Assembly: GCA_003255025.1 (NCBI GenBank)
Contig: QANY01008782.1
Span: forward strand, 1,074,794-1,138,793
Source: Datisca glomerata
Taxonomy: Eukaryota > Streptophyta > Magnoliopsida > Cucurbitales > Datiscaceae
DNA length: 64,000 nt
Direction: 5' to 3'
Of this stretch, positions 1 to 11,450 are shown one piece after another. Within the stretch, counting starts at the first letter, position 1. The number at the start of each line of letters is the position of its first letter. The notes under the pieces were generated by a model, which was not told where the DNA came from, did no database searches, and saw nothing but the letters and a program-made list of their open reading frames with translations. The position numbers were made by a program, and so were the translations under genes.

Positions 1-959
1 AATTTCTCTAATGTAATTATTAATACTAATCCCACATCTCTTTCAATATTAAATAAATTGAAACTCATTAATCACAAGAAATTATAATTGCTAACTTAGA
101 TCCATAATTATCTCTAACTTATGAAATTCTAATGGTGTTATAAACAAAGAGTAAATTTAATCATCACTTCTCAGTCTCAAAATTAAATTCATAATCATGC
201 AATAGTTGGTCAGACGATCACAAGTATTAAGAGTGGATTATGACACTCAATAATACTGAATAAACATCGATTGAATTAAAAATTAAAATATATGAGCATT
301 CATGGTTTGACTACGTCGTAACCCTAGATAAGAAAATTAGAACATACTAAAATAATAAAATATTCTAATAATATTCATGAACAAAACTTAGATTTGAGAT
401 TGAATTGAAATTGAGATCCGTCTCCCGGTTGGATCTTTCTTTATTTTCTCTCCAAAAAGCTCTATTCTCTGCCTCCCACATCCAAAAAAGGTCGACTAAA
501 AACCCTTAAATATTCTATTTACATACTAGAGTTTGATAAGGATAAAATTAGAGTAAAAATTAGAAATAACAAAATTATTATCTCGCCAGCGTCGCGGTGT
601 TGGTGTTCTGATTCTCTTGAAGCCGCGCCAGCGTCGCGACGCTGGCTTTCTGTATAATTCTTAGCACCGAGCGTTACTAGAAAGCCAGCGCCGCGGCGCT
701 AGCCTACTTCATGCCAGCCTGACGACGCTGAGAAGCCAGCATCCTTCTATCCAGATCTGTTCTTTTCTTGATTTATTCACATTTTTGTCTTCCAAATCAA
801 TCCAAATGCACTAGGATATGTTACCTTCAAAAATAAAAGTAAAACAAACATAAATTAAATAATAAAACTCAAAGAACCGATAAAATTAAAGTTAAGATTA
901 TCTAAAATATGAGTATGAAACACACTCATCAATTACATTTTGATATGAAACACACTCAT
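1..959. other. AT-rich non-coding stretch
   Basis: No open reading frame of useful length is seen and nothing resembles a known gene. The left part is plain AT-rich DNA. The only distinctive parts are the GC-rich palindromes at 594-745 and the 30-bp direct repeat at 915-974, listed separately. It could be the body of an unrecognised repeat, because it abuts a copia LTR fragment at about 960, but I see no terminus. Confidence 0.5.
594..745. repeat. GC-rich palindromic repeats in AT-rich DNA
   Basis: Several copies of a GCCAGCG-type word lie in about 150 bp. One is a perfect 20-bp palindrome at 627-646 (GCCAGCGTCGCGACGCTGGC). A near-perfect one is at 684-703, centred on CCGCGG, and partial copies lie at 594-610 and 713-745. 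The flanks are strongly AT-rich, so the GC words stand out. Function is unknown; such clusters occur inside plant repeats, and this may mark one. Confidence 0.7.
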
Positions 960-974
960 CAATTACATTTTGAT
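915..974. repeat. 30-bp unit in two exact tandem copies
   Basis: A 30-bp unit beginning ATGAAACACACTCATC is present twice in a row (915-944 and 945-974) without mismatch. It straddles the point (about 960) where similarity to the copia LTR ends, so it probably arose with that junction. Confidence 0.9.
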
Positions 975-1691
975 CCTTAAGTACCATTAATTCACTATTG
1001 AATGGTCAATTTATAATCGTATTAAAAATTTGAGATCAATAACCATTCAGTTTCAAAATGAACATTTAAGAGAATCAATATACGATCTGTTAAGAAAGCT
1101 TAGATTTCAAATCTTATAAGATAATGTTCTTAGCCATCCATGTCATTGAATCTCCAAAGCAAAAGTCACTTGCATGTTTTACAAACAAACCTTAACGAGT
1201 GAATCAAAAGATCCAGTAGACATGTATATGAGTTCATGACTACTCAGGATATGAACTGATTTACATATGATCATCTGATTGATGTCTATTAAATTTTTAT
1301 GATAAATGGTAAGTTAATAAAGATATTAATCTTTATCGGTCATGTCCTATATAATCTAGTTATATAAAGTACATTCACTAAGATGTCAATCCACATCAGT
1401 GATCCGGATCTAGATCACATGCATTTATAATGTTTAGCGAACCATACTAGCAACCATTGATTAAAGATTCCATACTTTAACATGTTGTGAACTATTTTAT
1501 TCATTATCTATGATTTTAATCCACTCGTACTAATATAAGATTATAGTTTCATTAATGAATATGAAATTTTCATATATTTATACAAATTTTTCTTTAATAT
1601 TTCAAAAAATACAATTATAAGAAAAATGTATTTTTTATTAATTTCAAGTTAAAATGTCTTTACACATGTTTTGAGGGTATTATGCCCAACA
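960..1691 (-). mobile_element. Fragment of a copia LTR (related to element B)
   Basis: Read on the minus strand, this begins TGTTGGGCATAATACCC at 1691 and follows the order of blocks in the LTR at 46296-47040. Shared blocks include the stretch around TATGAAATTTTCATAT, the segment ending in CATGATCTTTTGATTCACTC and the final GTACTTAA-GATCAA block. Similarity stops near 960, so only the first 0.73 kb of a 2.45-kb LTR is present. No internal retrotransposon sequence follows, so it is a truncated LTR or broken solo LTR. Numerous substitutions suggest an old insertion or a different subfamily. Confidence 0.8.
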
Positions 1692-3470
1692 CAACTTCAA
1701 ATTATATCACTTATTACATTAGTTGTCTGAGAGATTACCATCCTTCTAAACTATGAGAACATATGGAATAGAATAGTTATTCCCATTCTAATGTTTGGTC
1801 GTAATGTTGGAATAAAGCTGGAAATATATATTTCATGATTTGGTATGACAACAAATACGGTAAGGTATATATCTCTAATAAATTTTTGTACCTTCTTCGA
1901 CATCCAATCATTAAAGTCCAAGAACATGACAATAATTCATCCATCCACCGACGCGAATAATGGAAGTTAAAGATGTTATAATAAAACATACGGACATCAA
2001 CTGATTAATTAAACATTAAAAATGTCCAGATTTACATCAAATTTTTAATATCATTCACTGAAACTCTTTAAAAACTTCATATCTTATAATAAATAGTCAC
2101 TAATTACTCATAATCCACCATTGATTAATGCATTTACCCATTCCTTTTTCCACAATATGCGCTGCTTAAATTTTCAATTTTTACTATTATAATTTTAGGG
2201 ACCTAACCTAGTGGAAACTCATAAGCTAACAATATCCCAACCATGTAAAACTTGTTGTCTTGCAATTCCAAACACAATGACAATTTGCCTTTCTAAAATC
2301 TAAATTTTCTACGTTTTATCAGCACGCTTAAGCATTTTGGACAAATATTGATAGACCCATGAGATTCGAAGGGTAGATTTGTATAGATGGTTTACGGAAA
2401 TCAGAAGCCCATAAAGAAAAATTAATTGAAAATAAATTACACATAGCTATGAGGTAAATGATTTTTAAGCTTAAATAAAGTAATTTTTTTTTTGTAAGAA
2501 GAGAAAGCAGACCTTTGAATTTCTTTTAGATAGTGTCTGCCATGGAGTGGGGGAAATATGTTCTGATGAGTAGAGTAGAGAGAAGTTTAGAGGGAGAAAA
2601 CGTGAGAGTGGGGATGAGACAATGTGGGATTAAGGGGTTATTTCCCGCTAAATAAGAGTCTTTAGTGGTAGGAATGGGTAAACATTGAGTTTTAGAGAGG
2701 AATAGTTATTCATGAAAATGAGGGATTGGTTATTCATGTGGAGTGACTATTCCACCTCACTAACCCATTACCAAATGACTGTAAACCAATTATTAAGAAA
2801 TGGTTATTCCACTCCTATAGTTATTATCATATACCGAACATGCCCTGAATTTTAATATGATCCGTAAAAATAAGACTTTTTTCACTGTAAATTTATAGGT
2901 GTTCTCATACTTTTTCGAGGAGACTCATTATATTCTGTTTGGGGTTAGGTATAAGATTTGACCATAAGTATTTTCAGTGCAAGTCGAACTCGTACAAAGA
3001 TGGAATAGTTTGACCATACTGAAACACCTTAACCATTAGAGTCACACTTAGTAGTCGATAAAAATGAGATTTCACCTCATTCTTACTTTTTTTTTCCTGG
3101 TAAATTGAGGTTCAATTCTTACAAGTTTTTCATTTCTTGACAAAAAAAAAATCCATTCAGTGAGTTTTCATTAAATTATTTAAAATGGATAAGGGAAGCC
3201 AAAAGTGAGCAAGCTACAAAATAAAAAAATTTAAGCATTTTGCAAAATGAAATTCAATATATTTTAGTTGGAAAATTTTATAGTATTATGACTGTTGAAG
3301 GTAAAGTTTCAACAGGATTTCTGCTCTTCTATGTAAGATCGACAAATAAAGAACACAAAGGTAAGTCCTACAAGTGGGGAGGTTCCTTGTAAAAGAGTCT
3401 CCAATAATAAAAGTCAGTATTTATCCGAGCTGTGAGAATTACTAAATGACTTTTTTTCAAATAGAAAAAT
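1692..3470. other. Non-coding stretch, possibly MITE-derived
   Basis: No gene is seen. At 1765-1850 and 2690-2850 there are several copies, in both orientations, of words like GAATAGTTATTCC and TGGTTATTCC, and the right part reads TACCGAACATGCCC. This is a pattern common at the ends of plant miniature inverted-repeat elements. I could not find matching termini or a TSD, so no element boundary is claimed. T-runs at 3087-3096 and 3450-3456 could be poly(A) tails, read in reverse, of the LINE that follows. Confidence 0.4.
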
Positions 3471-3473
3471 ACA

Positions 3474-6400
3474 TTACGAAACAACGTCTATAATCTTAGA
3501 AATTACATACGGAAATGGACGCATCCCAACGCAAACATCCACGTCATCATTGAGCATGTTCACCAAATTCAAAGCATTAGAATAAACTGAGATGTCCAAG
3601 GAGCACCACTGAGAGCATTCTTCCAAAGCCCATGAAATAGCAAGAGCTTCTCCAACAAAAATATTAAGTAAATAGTCCATCCTTTTAAAGCATGCAGCAA
3701 CAACAATGTTAAAGGGATTGATTGAACACCAACCCAGTCCACCCCTATTGGTGTTAGAAGACCAAGCAGCATCTGTGAAAAGTTTTCCATGAATGATGTA
3801 TGCCTCGCATGCTAGGAAACTCCACTACTGGAGCTGGAGGTGACGCCAAATGAGGAGAAACAGACTGCATATGTGTATAAAAGGCCTCCTCGTCAACTTC
3901 AAGTACATCCCTATCAATTTTGTGCAGCACAACACAAGGAGAAGTCTCTATACCATTAAAAATCAGATTATTTCTAGCTTTCCATATATGCCATAATCCG
4001 AAAACCAACCAAAGCATACAAAATCTAAATTCAACTTAGGGAGACTACGAATTATCCACAGCCAACACTCAATAAAGTTAGAGCCCGATATGTTCAAGGA
4101 TTTCATGTCCAGAGGTGATCCAAACCAATTTTCAATCTCCTTATGGTAGAAAGAACAAAAGATAGATAAATTCATCCCTCTAGCAATTAAGTTTGCTTTA
4201 GCGGCTATATAAAAAAGATTGCAGCTTTGGCCGTACCTTAAGCTTCCATAAACCCTTCCAAACATCGTTCAGGGCATTGTAGGAGCTAGAAGATCCCAAG
4301 GGAGCTTTTCCAATGTCACCATTTCTATTTAATTCACACCCCAAATGGTATCTCGACTTCACCGTGTATTGACTTGATTTAGAGAAAAATCACATAATAT
4401 TATCATCCTTACCAAATCTGTTAAATGGAATGCTAAGAATAATTTTTCTATCATCCTCTCCTAAATTGGTAAAGACTTTCCCCTCATCCCATCCCCTCTC
4501 ATCAGGTGTTAAAAGATCTAACTAGGAACATGGCATCTCTCTTCGGAGATAAAACTTTGAAACAATATGGACGGGGCAACCACGAATCTTCCCATATCCG
4601 AACCGAATGTCCATTACTAATATTCCAACATATTCCGTGCTTCAAGGGATTTCTCCCTTCTAATAAATTTCTCCATCCCCATGAGGGTTTATGTCATATC
4701 TTTACACCCATAAAATTACAATTTTTTAAATATTTTGTTTTAAGAAAGCTAAATAATAAAAGGGTATTTCAAGTAAACGATCCCCATCCCTGTTTTACTA
4801 ACACAACCATATTAAATAGGCCCAGGTCTCTGAATCCTAAACGCCCTCTATATTTTAGCATAGCTAATCTATCCCATGAACACTAATGGATTTCATGTTT
4901 CTTATGAGAGTTGCTCCACCAATATTCAGAGACATGTTTATAAATATTTTGACAAATAGAAATTAGAATCTTAAGATAAGACTTGCCGTAATTAGGGATG
5001 TCCAATGCTATCAATTTTATCAAAACCTCTTTACCTGCAGAGGAAAGCAATCTCTCGGACCGTCCAGTAACTCTTTCCATCATTTTGTCAAGAAGGTCCT
5101 TGAAAATTTCTTTTTAGTGAGGCTAAAATCTAACATAATACCCAGATATTTACCAAAGGAATGACTCGTCTTAATTCTACAAAAATTAGCCAACTCCGAA
5201 CTTAAATATGAAGCAGTATTGGAACTATAATATAAAACACTTTTGTCAAGATTAATTTCCTGGGCCCGAGGCATCACAATATAAAGAAAGAATATCCATT
5301 ATCACCATAAGCTCCCACCTATTTGCTTTATAGAAGAAAAATAAATCATTGGCAAATAAAAAGTGTGATATAGACATACCACCTCTCATTGTCCGGAATC
5401 CGTTAATTTCCTTAGCCAATTCTACATGAATAAAAAGAGAAGACAATAATTCCGCTCACATAATAAATAAGTAAGGTGAAAGAAGGTCACTTTGTCTGAT
5501 ACCACGTCTAGGCTGGATGATGCTTCCTGCCTCGCCATTGATAATAACTCTATACGTTACTGAGGAAATGCATGCATAAATCCATTCACACCACTTCCCA
5601 GGAAATCCTATTTTTTTAGAGTTTCCATCACAAAGCTCCATTAAAGCCTATCGTATGTTTTGGACATATCAGCCTTAATTTCCGCCTCCCACTTCTTGCC
5701 CGATTTTTGAGTTCTCAAGGTGTGCAACACTTCATGCGTGATAAATATGTCATAAGCTATAAACCTGTCTGGAACAAAAGCACTCATGAACGGTCATGTG
5801 ATCTTATCCATAACCAATCTAAGCGTGTTTGTAAGTACCTTGGATATGATCTTGTAGGACACATTACATAGGTTAATTGGTCTAAGCTGGGTCATGTTCC
5901 TCGGGTTCGGATTCGAAATGAGAATAATGTGAGTAATGTTGGCATGGGAAAACAACCGGAGGAAAAAGAACTCCAAAACTGAGGGTTTCACATCTTCTTT
6001 CACTAACTCCCAGCACTGGTGAAAAAATACAGTAAAAAAATTGTCTAGACCAAGTGATTTAATAGGCAAAACCTCAAACACTTCCATATGGATTTCTTCT
6101 TCTATAATCGGCAACGTTAATACCTCTCAAGGCTTCTTCCAAATTAACTACAAAATGGGAGGAGGATGAAAACAATTTTTTGAAATAACTTTCGACTATA
6201 TTTCTCATCCTTATTTTGTCTGTGATCCAATCACCTTCTTCATTTTCTAGCCACATAATAATGTTGTTTCTTCTCATGGATGCCACCTTAGTATGAAAAA
6301 ATTTGGTGTTTTTGTCTCCTTGAGCAAGCCAATTTTCCTTAACTCTATCACTCCAATATTTTTCTTCTTCGGCTATTGCCTTTTGGAGTTATTGTTCTAG

Positions 6401-7336
6401 ATCTACAATAGCCTTCATATCAACATCATTGTTGTTGTATAACACCTCTAGGTGATTTTTCAGCTTCAACATCAATAACTTAGAGTTTGCCAATGGAGTT
6501 TTACGCCTCCAATCCACAAGTCTTTCTCTAAGAGCACCGAGCTTCTCTCCAGCTATTTTGAATAACATCAAGACAGCCCTCTACATCCAACCATCTTCGA
6601 TAAGATCTGAAAATGGTCTTAGGCTTCCTCATTGTAACAGTCATATCTAGTAGGAGAGCAACATGATATGAGCCTGGACGCAAGCAGTGATGAAGTCGAG
6701 CAAACTAGTATTCGAGAAGCCACTCTGTTGAAGTTAGGCATTTATCTAGACATTCCTTTATAGTATTATTTCCCTCTCTCCTATTACACCAAGTGAAAAG
6801 AGAACCCACATAACCAATATCAACAAGGTTTCCTTCATGCATCAATGAAGGGAGGAGATTCAGCGAAGAACGGCTACGGGGTTGACCTCCCCATTTTTTG
6901 TAGGAGAAAGCAAGATCATTAAAATCTCCTATTACCACACAATAGTCTCTACATCTCTTGATATACTCCCCTAAAAGGGAAAATTGTTCTCCTCGTATGT
7001 TATCTTGCGTGCTTGCATAAACTCCAAATAACCTCCAATGTATATTTTTTTAGCATTAAAAATCTTAACTTCAATAAAGAACGTTGCATATTTAACAAGT
7101 TCCACTATCTTATCACCTTTCCAAAAGACTGCCATACCCTCACTCAACCCTATCGGGTCTATTGTTATTCAACCTAAAGCTCCCAACTTGTACTTGAGAG
7201 CTTGGAGTCTTGGAGCTTTGTTCTTGGTTTCAAAAAGGAAAATTATGTCTGGGGAGTGGGCATAATTTAACCCTCGGATTCCGGGAATAGTCAGGGGGCT
7301 CCCCACACCCTGATAATTTCACATCAGCACCTTCAT
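3474..7336 (-). pseudogene. LINE ORF2 (endonuclease, RT, RNase H), inactivated
   Basis: The ORF2 protein nicks target DNA and reverse-transcribes the LINE RNA. Starting at ATG 7336 the order is as follows. The endonuclease N terminus is at 7150-7330, with the IRGLNY and PDIIFLFETKN motifs, and its C-terminal half at 6705-6938 contains IGDFNDL. The RT N-terminal region is at 5794-6286. The RT palm is at 5252-5641, where the usual GDPLSP reads SDLLSP and FADD reads FAND. The SAGKEVLIK block is at 4883-5083, the WDRLAMLKYRGRLGFRDL block near 4800-4880, a FGLWHIWKARNNLIF block at 3754-4017, and RNase H (EALAISWALEEC) at 3474-3680. At least ten stops and frameshifts separate these pieces, and two RT motifs are altered, so it is dead. 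About 1,290 codons in total is normal for plant L1 ORF2. Confidence 0.88.
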
Positions 7337-7495
7337 GACTCACTGTGGAACCTGTTAGGGTCGGCTGCCGACACTTGTGAATCAAATAAGTTCTGAACAT
7401 TTCCAGCTTTAATCTCCTTAATTCCCCCAGACTCTTCTCTTTGCATGTATGTAGGTACGACACTGGAATTTAGGCTGTCTCCCTTCCTTTTAAAA
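7333..7495 (-). pseudogene. LINE ORF1, C-terminal remnant
   Basis: A minus-strand frame runs about 50 codons to a TGA at 7333-7335. That stop overlaps the ORF2 ATG (7334-7336) as ATGA. The residues, a hydrophilic tail ending in a His-Ser-Glu-Ser stretch, carry no recognisable domain. The assignment rests on position directly ahead of ORF2. Homology cannot be followed past about 7495, where the sequence becomes A-rich. Confidence 0.5.
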
Positions 7496-7765
7496 CAAAG
7501 AGTGATCATCAAGAATATGAAATTTTTAAGAAAAAAATAAAAAATGGCCAATGATGAAAAAAACAAAAATAGCCACCCAAATTTGAAAAAAAAACAAAAA
7601 ATTGGCGCAAAAAATCATCCCTCACGTGCTCCAGCGAAGTTTTGAATTTTTTTCCTCAAAGTTTATATAATATATATCGTGTGCAAAAGTTACACATGTA
7701 CATAAAATATATACTATATATATTATATAAACTGACAAAATTTGGGCACCGGTGCGTGTGCGCGC

Positions 7766-8999
7766 TAGAGGTGTAATCAATTCGGCTCGACTCAGTTTAG
7801 GGGTATTTTTGGAACCGAACCACAAATATCATTTTTCAAATATTAGAACTGAACTGAACCAAACCGAACCACCGTTAAACGTAAATCAAACCAGATCGAA
7901 CCGTCCAAAACTGGTTCAGTTCGATTTTGTGGTTTTGTCCTGCCAGAAAAAATATATAAAAAAAAGAGGAAAAAATTACCAAACCATTTTCTACCTATAA
8001 TAAACCATATAAAACATTTAGAAATACTATTTCTAATCATGATAACGTGGTGGAAGTCACATTCAGATCCATTGCCATAAAGTTTCTGACCTGTTCAAAG
8101 AACGGTATCCCTATAGTTACTACAGATCTCAAACTTATTAAATTCAAGATGGTCTTATAATTTAAGCAATACAATGCTGATAAACAAAACAAAACAAAGA
8201 ATGGACGTCACAACTCAACAAAAAAAGGATTCAACTACAAAAGCAGATCTCTCTCTAGCATTTGCTTTCCTCAATCAGCTCATGAAATGGGATCCCGATC
8301 CACCAAGTTTGGATATGAGGTCTTGTTGAAGGAAAAGAAAAGTGTATACCAGATCTAAAAAACAACTAATAGAGAGGGAGAGTATACCAAATTACCATAT
8401 AATAATCTAACAAAAAAAACAACTAATACTGCAGATCTAAAAAACATAATTTGAACTAAGAAATTAAAAGAGTATGGATGATACAGAGAGAGAATATACT
8501 AGATCTCTCCTTCGTTGTCAGGAGTCGAGCAAACAGATCTCGCCTTCATCATCGAGCAGTCAAGAAACTAGATCTCCTCTTCATCATCGAGCAGTCGAGC
8601 AAACGGTCTCCCCTTCATCGTCGAGTAGTCGAGCAACCAGATTTCCCATTCATCGTCGTCGAGCAAACAAGTATCCTTTCTCGTCTCTCGACTCGAGCCG
8701 TCAAGTTGTGAGGACTGAGGAGAAGGAGAAATTAGGTCTACGAGAGGTGAGAGAGAGACAACGAGAGTGTCGAGTTTTGAGGGAGGACTGAGGATAAGGG
8801 GAAACTAGGGAAAATTGAGAGGTATATATATAAGTGCGTTCGGTCCGGTTCGGTGCAGTTTTTTCACAAAAATCACACATCGAGCTGAACTAAGTTTTAA
8901 CTTATAAAACCGAATCGAACCGCGAGAAGTGCAAAAAACAGCCGAACCGCATCAATTCGGGCGGTCTGGTCGGTTTTCTCATTTTTACTTACACCCCTA
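7766..8999. mobile_element. Non-autonomous hAT element, 1,234 bp, with TSD
   Basis: Termini are TAGAGGTGTAA (7766) and TTACACCCCTA (ending 8999), inverted with one mismatch. They are flanked by GTGCGCGC (7758-7765) and GTGCGCGT (9000-9007), an 8-bp duplication with one difference. An 8-bp TSD and short imperfect termini are hAT hallmarks. The subterminal 200 bp at each end is packed with GAACCGAACC/GGTTCGGTT words, probable transposase-binding repeats. No transposase is encoded. It inserted into the sequence just 5' of the truncated LINE. Confidence 0.88.
8519..8700. repeat. Imperfect minisatellite inside the hAT element
   Basis: A unit of about 27-36 bp containing TCATCGAGCAGTCGAGCAA recurs four or five times with point changes. 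It keeps a Ser/Arg-rich frame open on the plus strand (8474-8791), but that frame shows no domain and its composition follows from the repeat. It is better read as a repeat than a gene. Confidence 0.7.
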
Positions 9000-9007
9000 G
9001 TGCGCGT

Positions 9008-9365
9008 GAGAGTATCTATCCACGTGGGAGTCTATTTTTCTTGAAATTCATGTCTAAAGGTTATTTTTTATGTTTTTTTTATATTTATGGTCAATTTTTA
9101 TGATTTTTTTTAAAAGTTGACTATTTATTAAGATTACTATAAAACAAATTTGTTGGCCGACATCTGGCTTAGTTAATGTCCCAACCTTGTCTTTTCTAGC
9201 CAATTGCTTCCATATGGAAAAATATACCCCTTTCTTAAATATCAGAAAATTATACTCTTAATCACTAAATCAATTCAAGTCAACCATTCACTCTCTTCCA
9301 GGCACTTTTACATTAAACATTGATTTGACAGTTACTTTTATCTATTCCATTGCTTCTCTTCTCTT
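9008..9365. other. Short non-coding spacer
   Basis: T-rich sequence between the hAT TSD and the pectinesterase-inhibitor-like pseudogene. Nothing recognisable was found. Confidence 0.5.
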
Positions 9366-9941
9366 TTGCTTCTTTGTCTTGATATCTTTCTCTTCGTCTC
9401 CATTCTAGTCCCTATTCTTTCTTCTTCTTCTTCTTCAAAGCTTTCTTCTTCACTGATGAAAAATGTTTGCTTCTTCTTCGTCAAGATTGTCCCTGCCATT
9501 CTTCTTCTTCTTCTTCTTTCTTCTACTTGGTTAAACCCACAAACAAAAGCATAAACCACTCCTTCTTCTTCATCAAAGAAAACATACCCATAAGCGAATT
9601 TCATGGTGGTTAAGGACTTGTTTTAAAATCAATAGGCGGTCCTGCTTTGACAGATTATGGAGATTCAAATCGAAGATGCTTTGACTCGACTCAATGACTT
9701 AATGACCAAGATGCATGTGCCGCCTATTCAGAAGGTGCTAATAGAGACAAAGATTTATGATATACATACATGGATTAACAGTGTGATTATATACCATGAG
9801 ACATGTTTGGGTAGATTAGAAAAGAGGGGTTCAACGGCTCTTGAAAAGATCAAACGTAAGTTAAAAAAACTTGAAGAGTACGTGAGCAACAACTTAGCAA
9901 TTGTGGCTAATATCCAATATCGAACCATTCTGATTAGTTGA
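9366..9941 (+). pseudogene. Pectin methylesterase inhibitor (PMEI)-like fragment
   Basis: The PMEI domain is a secreted four-helix bundle that inhibits pectin methylesterase, or forms the pro-region of type I pectinesterases in the cell wall. The frame 9657-9941 (94 aa) matches the C-terminal half of such a domain: ALTRLNDLM, then DIHTWINSVIIYHETCLG with the typical W and T-C, then LKKLEEYVSNNLAIV. A probable +1 shift near 9650 separates it from an upstream ALTDY. The upstream frame 9366-9554 encodes MKNVCFFFVKIVPAILLLLLL, a plausible signal peptide. The frames are broken, the first helices are missing and the stop follows the last helix. I read it as a dead gene copy; the 5' part is uncertain. 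Confidence 0.5.
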
Positions 9942-10046
9942 GAATTTTGTGAAAAGATTCATGTAAAAGATTTAATTAACCCCCAATACATGTCAAGTAG
10001 ACGTTAGTCACATGCTCACTGGATAACTGACTGTAGAAAAAAAATT
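9942..10046. other. Spacer leading into palindrome array
   Basis: Short AT-rich sequence. It already contains CATGCTCACTGGATAACTGACT, one arm of the spacer motif that recurs inside the array. Confidence 0.5.
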
Positions 10047-11450
10047 AACTACTTGAAGAGTTCAAGTAAAAAATGATTACTTAAAAAGTTCAAATAGTAA
10101 AAAATGACCACTTAAAGGGTTCAAGTAGGCACACGCTCACTGGATAACTGACTACATGAATCAAAATAACTACTTGAACGGTTTCAATAGTCATTTTTTA
10201 CTAATTGAACCCTTTAAGTAGTCATTTTGATTCATGCAGTCAGTTTTTCAGTGAGCACATGACTACTTGAACCATTCAAGTAGTCATTTTGATTCATGCA
10301 GTTAGTTATCCAGTGAGCATTTATTTACTTGAACCTTTCAAGGGTTCAAGTAGTAAAAAATAACTACTTGAACCATTCAAGTAGTCATTTTGATTCATGC
10401 AGTTAGTTATCCAGTGAGCATTTATTTACTTGAACCTTTCAAGTAGTCACTTTTTACTACTTGAACTCTTCGATTAGTTTGTTTTTCCTGCTGAAGTTTA
10501 TTGTCCAATAAATTCATCACTACTTCAAGTAGTCTGGTATGAAAGAGAATAAAATCCATAACCCATCACATTTTCTTCCTAATCACGACCCTATATAGTA
10601 CCCTCAAAACCCTAAACTTAAAATCATTGTGGCGATGAGGCTAGGTAATGTCGCATGACCCTCTGTAATCTCGGGACCTTCACTCTCCATCTTAGAATGA
10701 ATTAAAAGAGAGACTTAATATGTTCGAAAGAGAGAAGCTAAGGTAATAGAATACCAGACGAAGGGTTCAAGTAATATTTTTTGACTACTTGAACCCTTCA
10801 GGTAGTCACGCACTCTCTGTATAAATCACTCCATGAAATAAAATGACTACTTGAAGGGTTCAAGTAGCCATAAAATACTAATTGAACCCTTCAAGTAGTC
10901 ATTTTATTTCATGGAGCGATTTATACACAGAGCGTGTGACTACTTGAAGAGTTCAAGTAATCAAAAAATATTACTTGAACGCTTCAAGTAGTCAAATTGT
11001 TTGTTGCTGTCGATTTATACGGAGAGCATGTAATTACTTAAAAGGTTCAAGTAGTAGTTTATGACTACTTGAAATCCTCACGTAGTCATTTTATTTCATA
11101 CAATGATTTATACAGAAAGTGTGTGACTACTTGAAGGGTTCAAGTAGTAAAAAAATATTACTTGAATCCTTCAAGTAGTCAAATTGTTTGTTGCCCTTAG
11201 TTTATACAAAACCCATGTAACTGCTTGAAGAGTTCAAGTAGTATTTTATGATTACTTGGACCCTTTAAGTAGCTATCTTGTTTCATGCAATGATTTATAC
11301 AGAGAGAGTGTGACTATTTGAAGGGCTCAAGTAGTAAAAAACACTACTTGAACCCTTCAAGTAGTCAAATTGTTTGTTGTTGTCCATTTATACATAACTA
11401 CTTGAAGGGTTCAAGTAGTATTTTATAACTACTTGAACCTTCAAGTAGTC
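10047..11450. repeat. Array of about 30 short palindromes in nested hairpins
   Basis: The core is an almost perfect palindrome, TACTTGAAGGGTTCAAGTA extended by AC/GT on each side, with a 3-nt centre (GGG or CCC, sometimes GAG, ATT or degenerate). About thirty copies occur in two blocks (10047-10480 and 10770-11450) separated by 290 bp of unrelated sequence. Spacers are also repeated. Block 1 uses CATTTTGATTCATGCAGT plus TTATCCAGTGAGCA. Block 2 alternates CATTTTATTTCATG plus GATTTATACAGAG with CAAATTGTTTGTTG. Spacers appear in both orientations around a central pair of palindromes, giving long imperfect hairpins centred near 10196 and 10868 with arms of about 60 bp. No protein is encoded. It could be a foldback-type element or a locally amplified palindromic satellite. 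Confidence 0.9.

Larger units (their letters stand above)
3460..7495 (-). mobile_element. L1-type LINE, degenerate, near complete ORF2
   Basis: A non-LTR retrotransposon on the minus strand. In transcription order it contains the tail of ORF1 (to 7333) and ORF2 with endonuclease, reverse transcriptase, the zf-RVT/connection region and a C-terminal RNase H-like domain. An RNase H in ORF2 is typical of plant L1 families. The 5' end is missing beyond about 7495, as expected for 5'-truncated LINE insertions. The 3' end lies left of 3474, but no convincing poly(A) tail or TSD was located. Confidence 0.85.

Noticed and set aside
1750..2850. A complete MITE with TATTCC-type ends
   Set aside because: Similar words are at both sides, but no matching terminal inverted repeat or TSD was found.
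4506..4886. 126-codon plus-strand frame
   Set aside because: It is the antisense of the LINE RT-connection region, which is recognisable on the minus strand.
9338..9604. Glu/Arg-rich 88-codon minus frame
   Set aside because: Generated by a CTTCTTCTT-type low-complexity tract antisense to the PMEI-like leader.
10047..11450. CRISPR-like look of regularly spaced palindromic repeats
   Set aside because: The host is a plant, the spacers are themselves repeated and inverted, and no cas-like gene is near.
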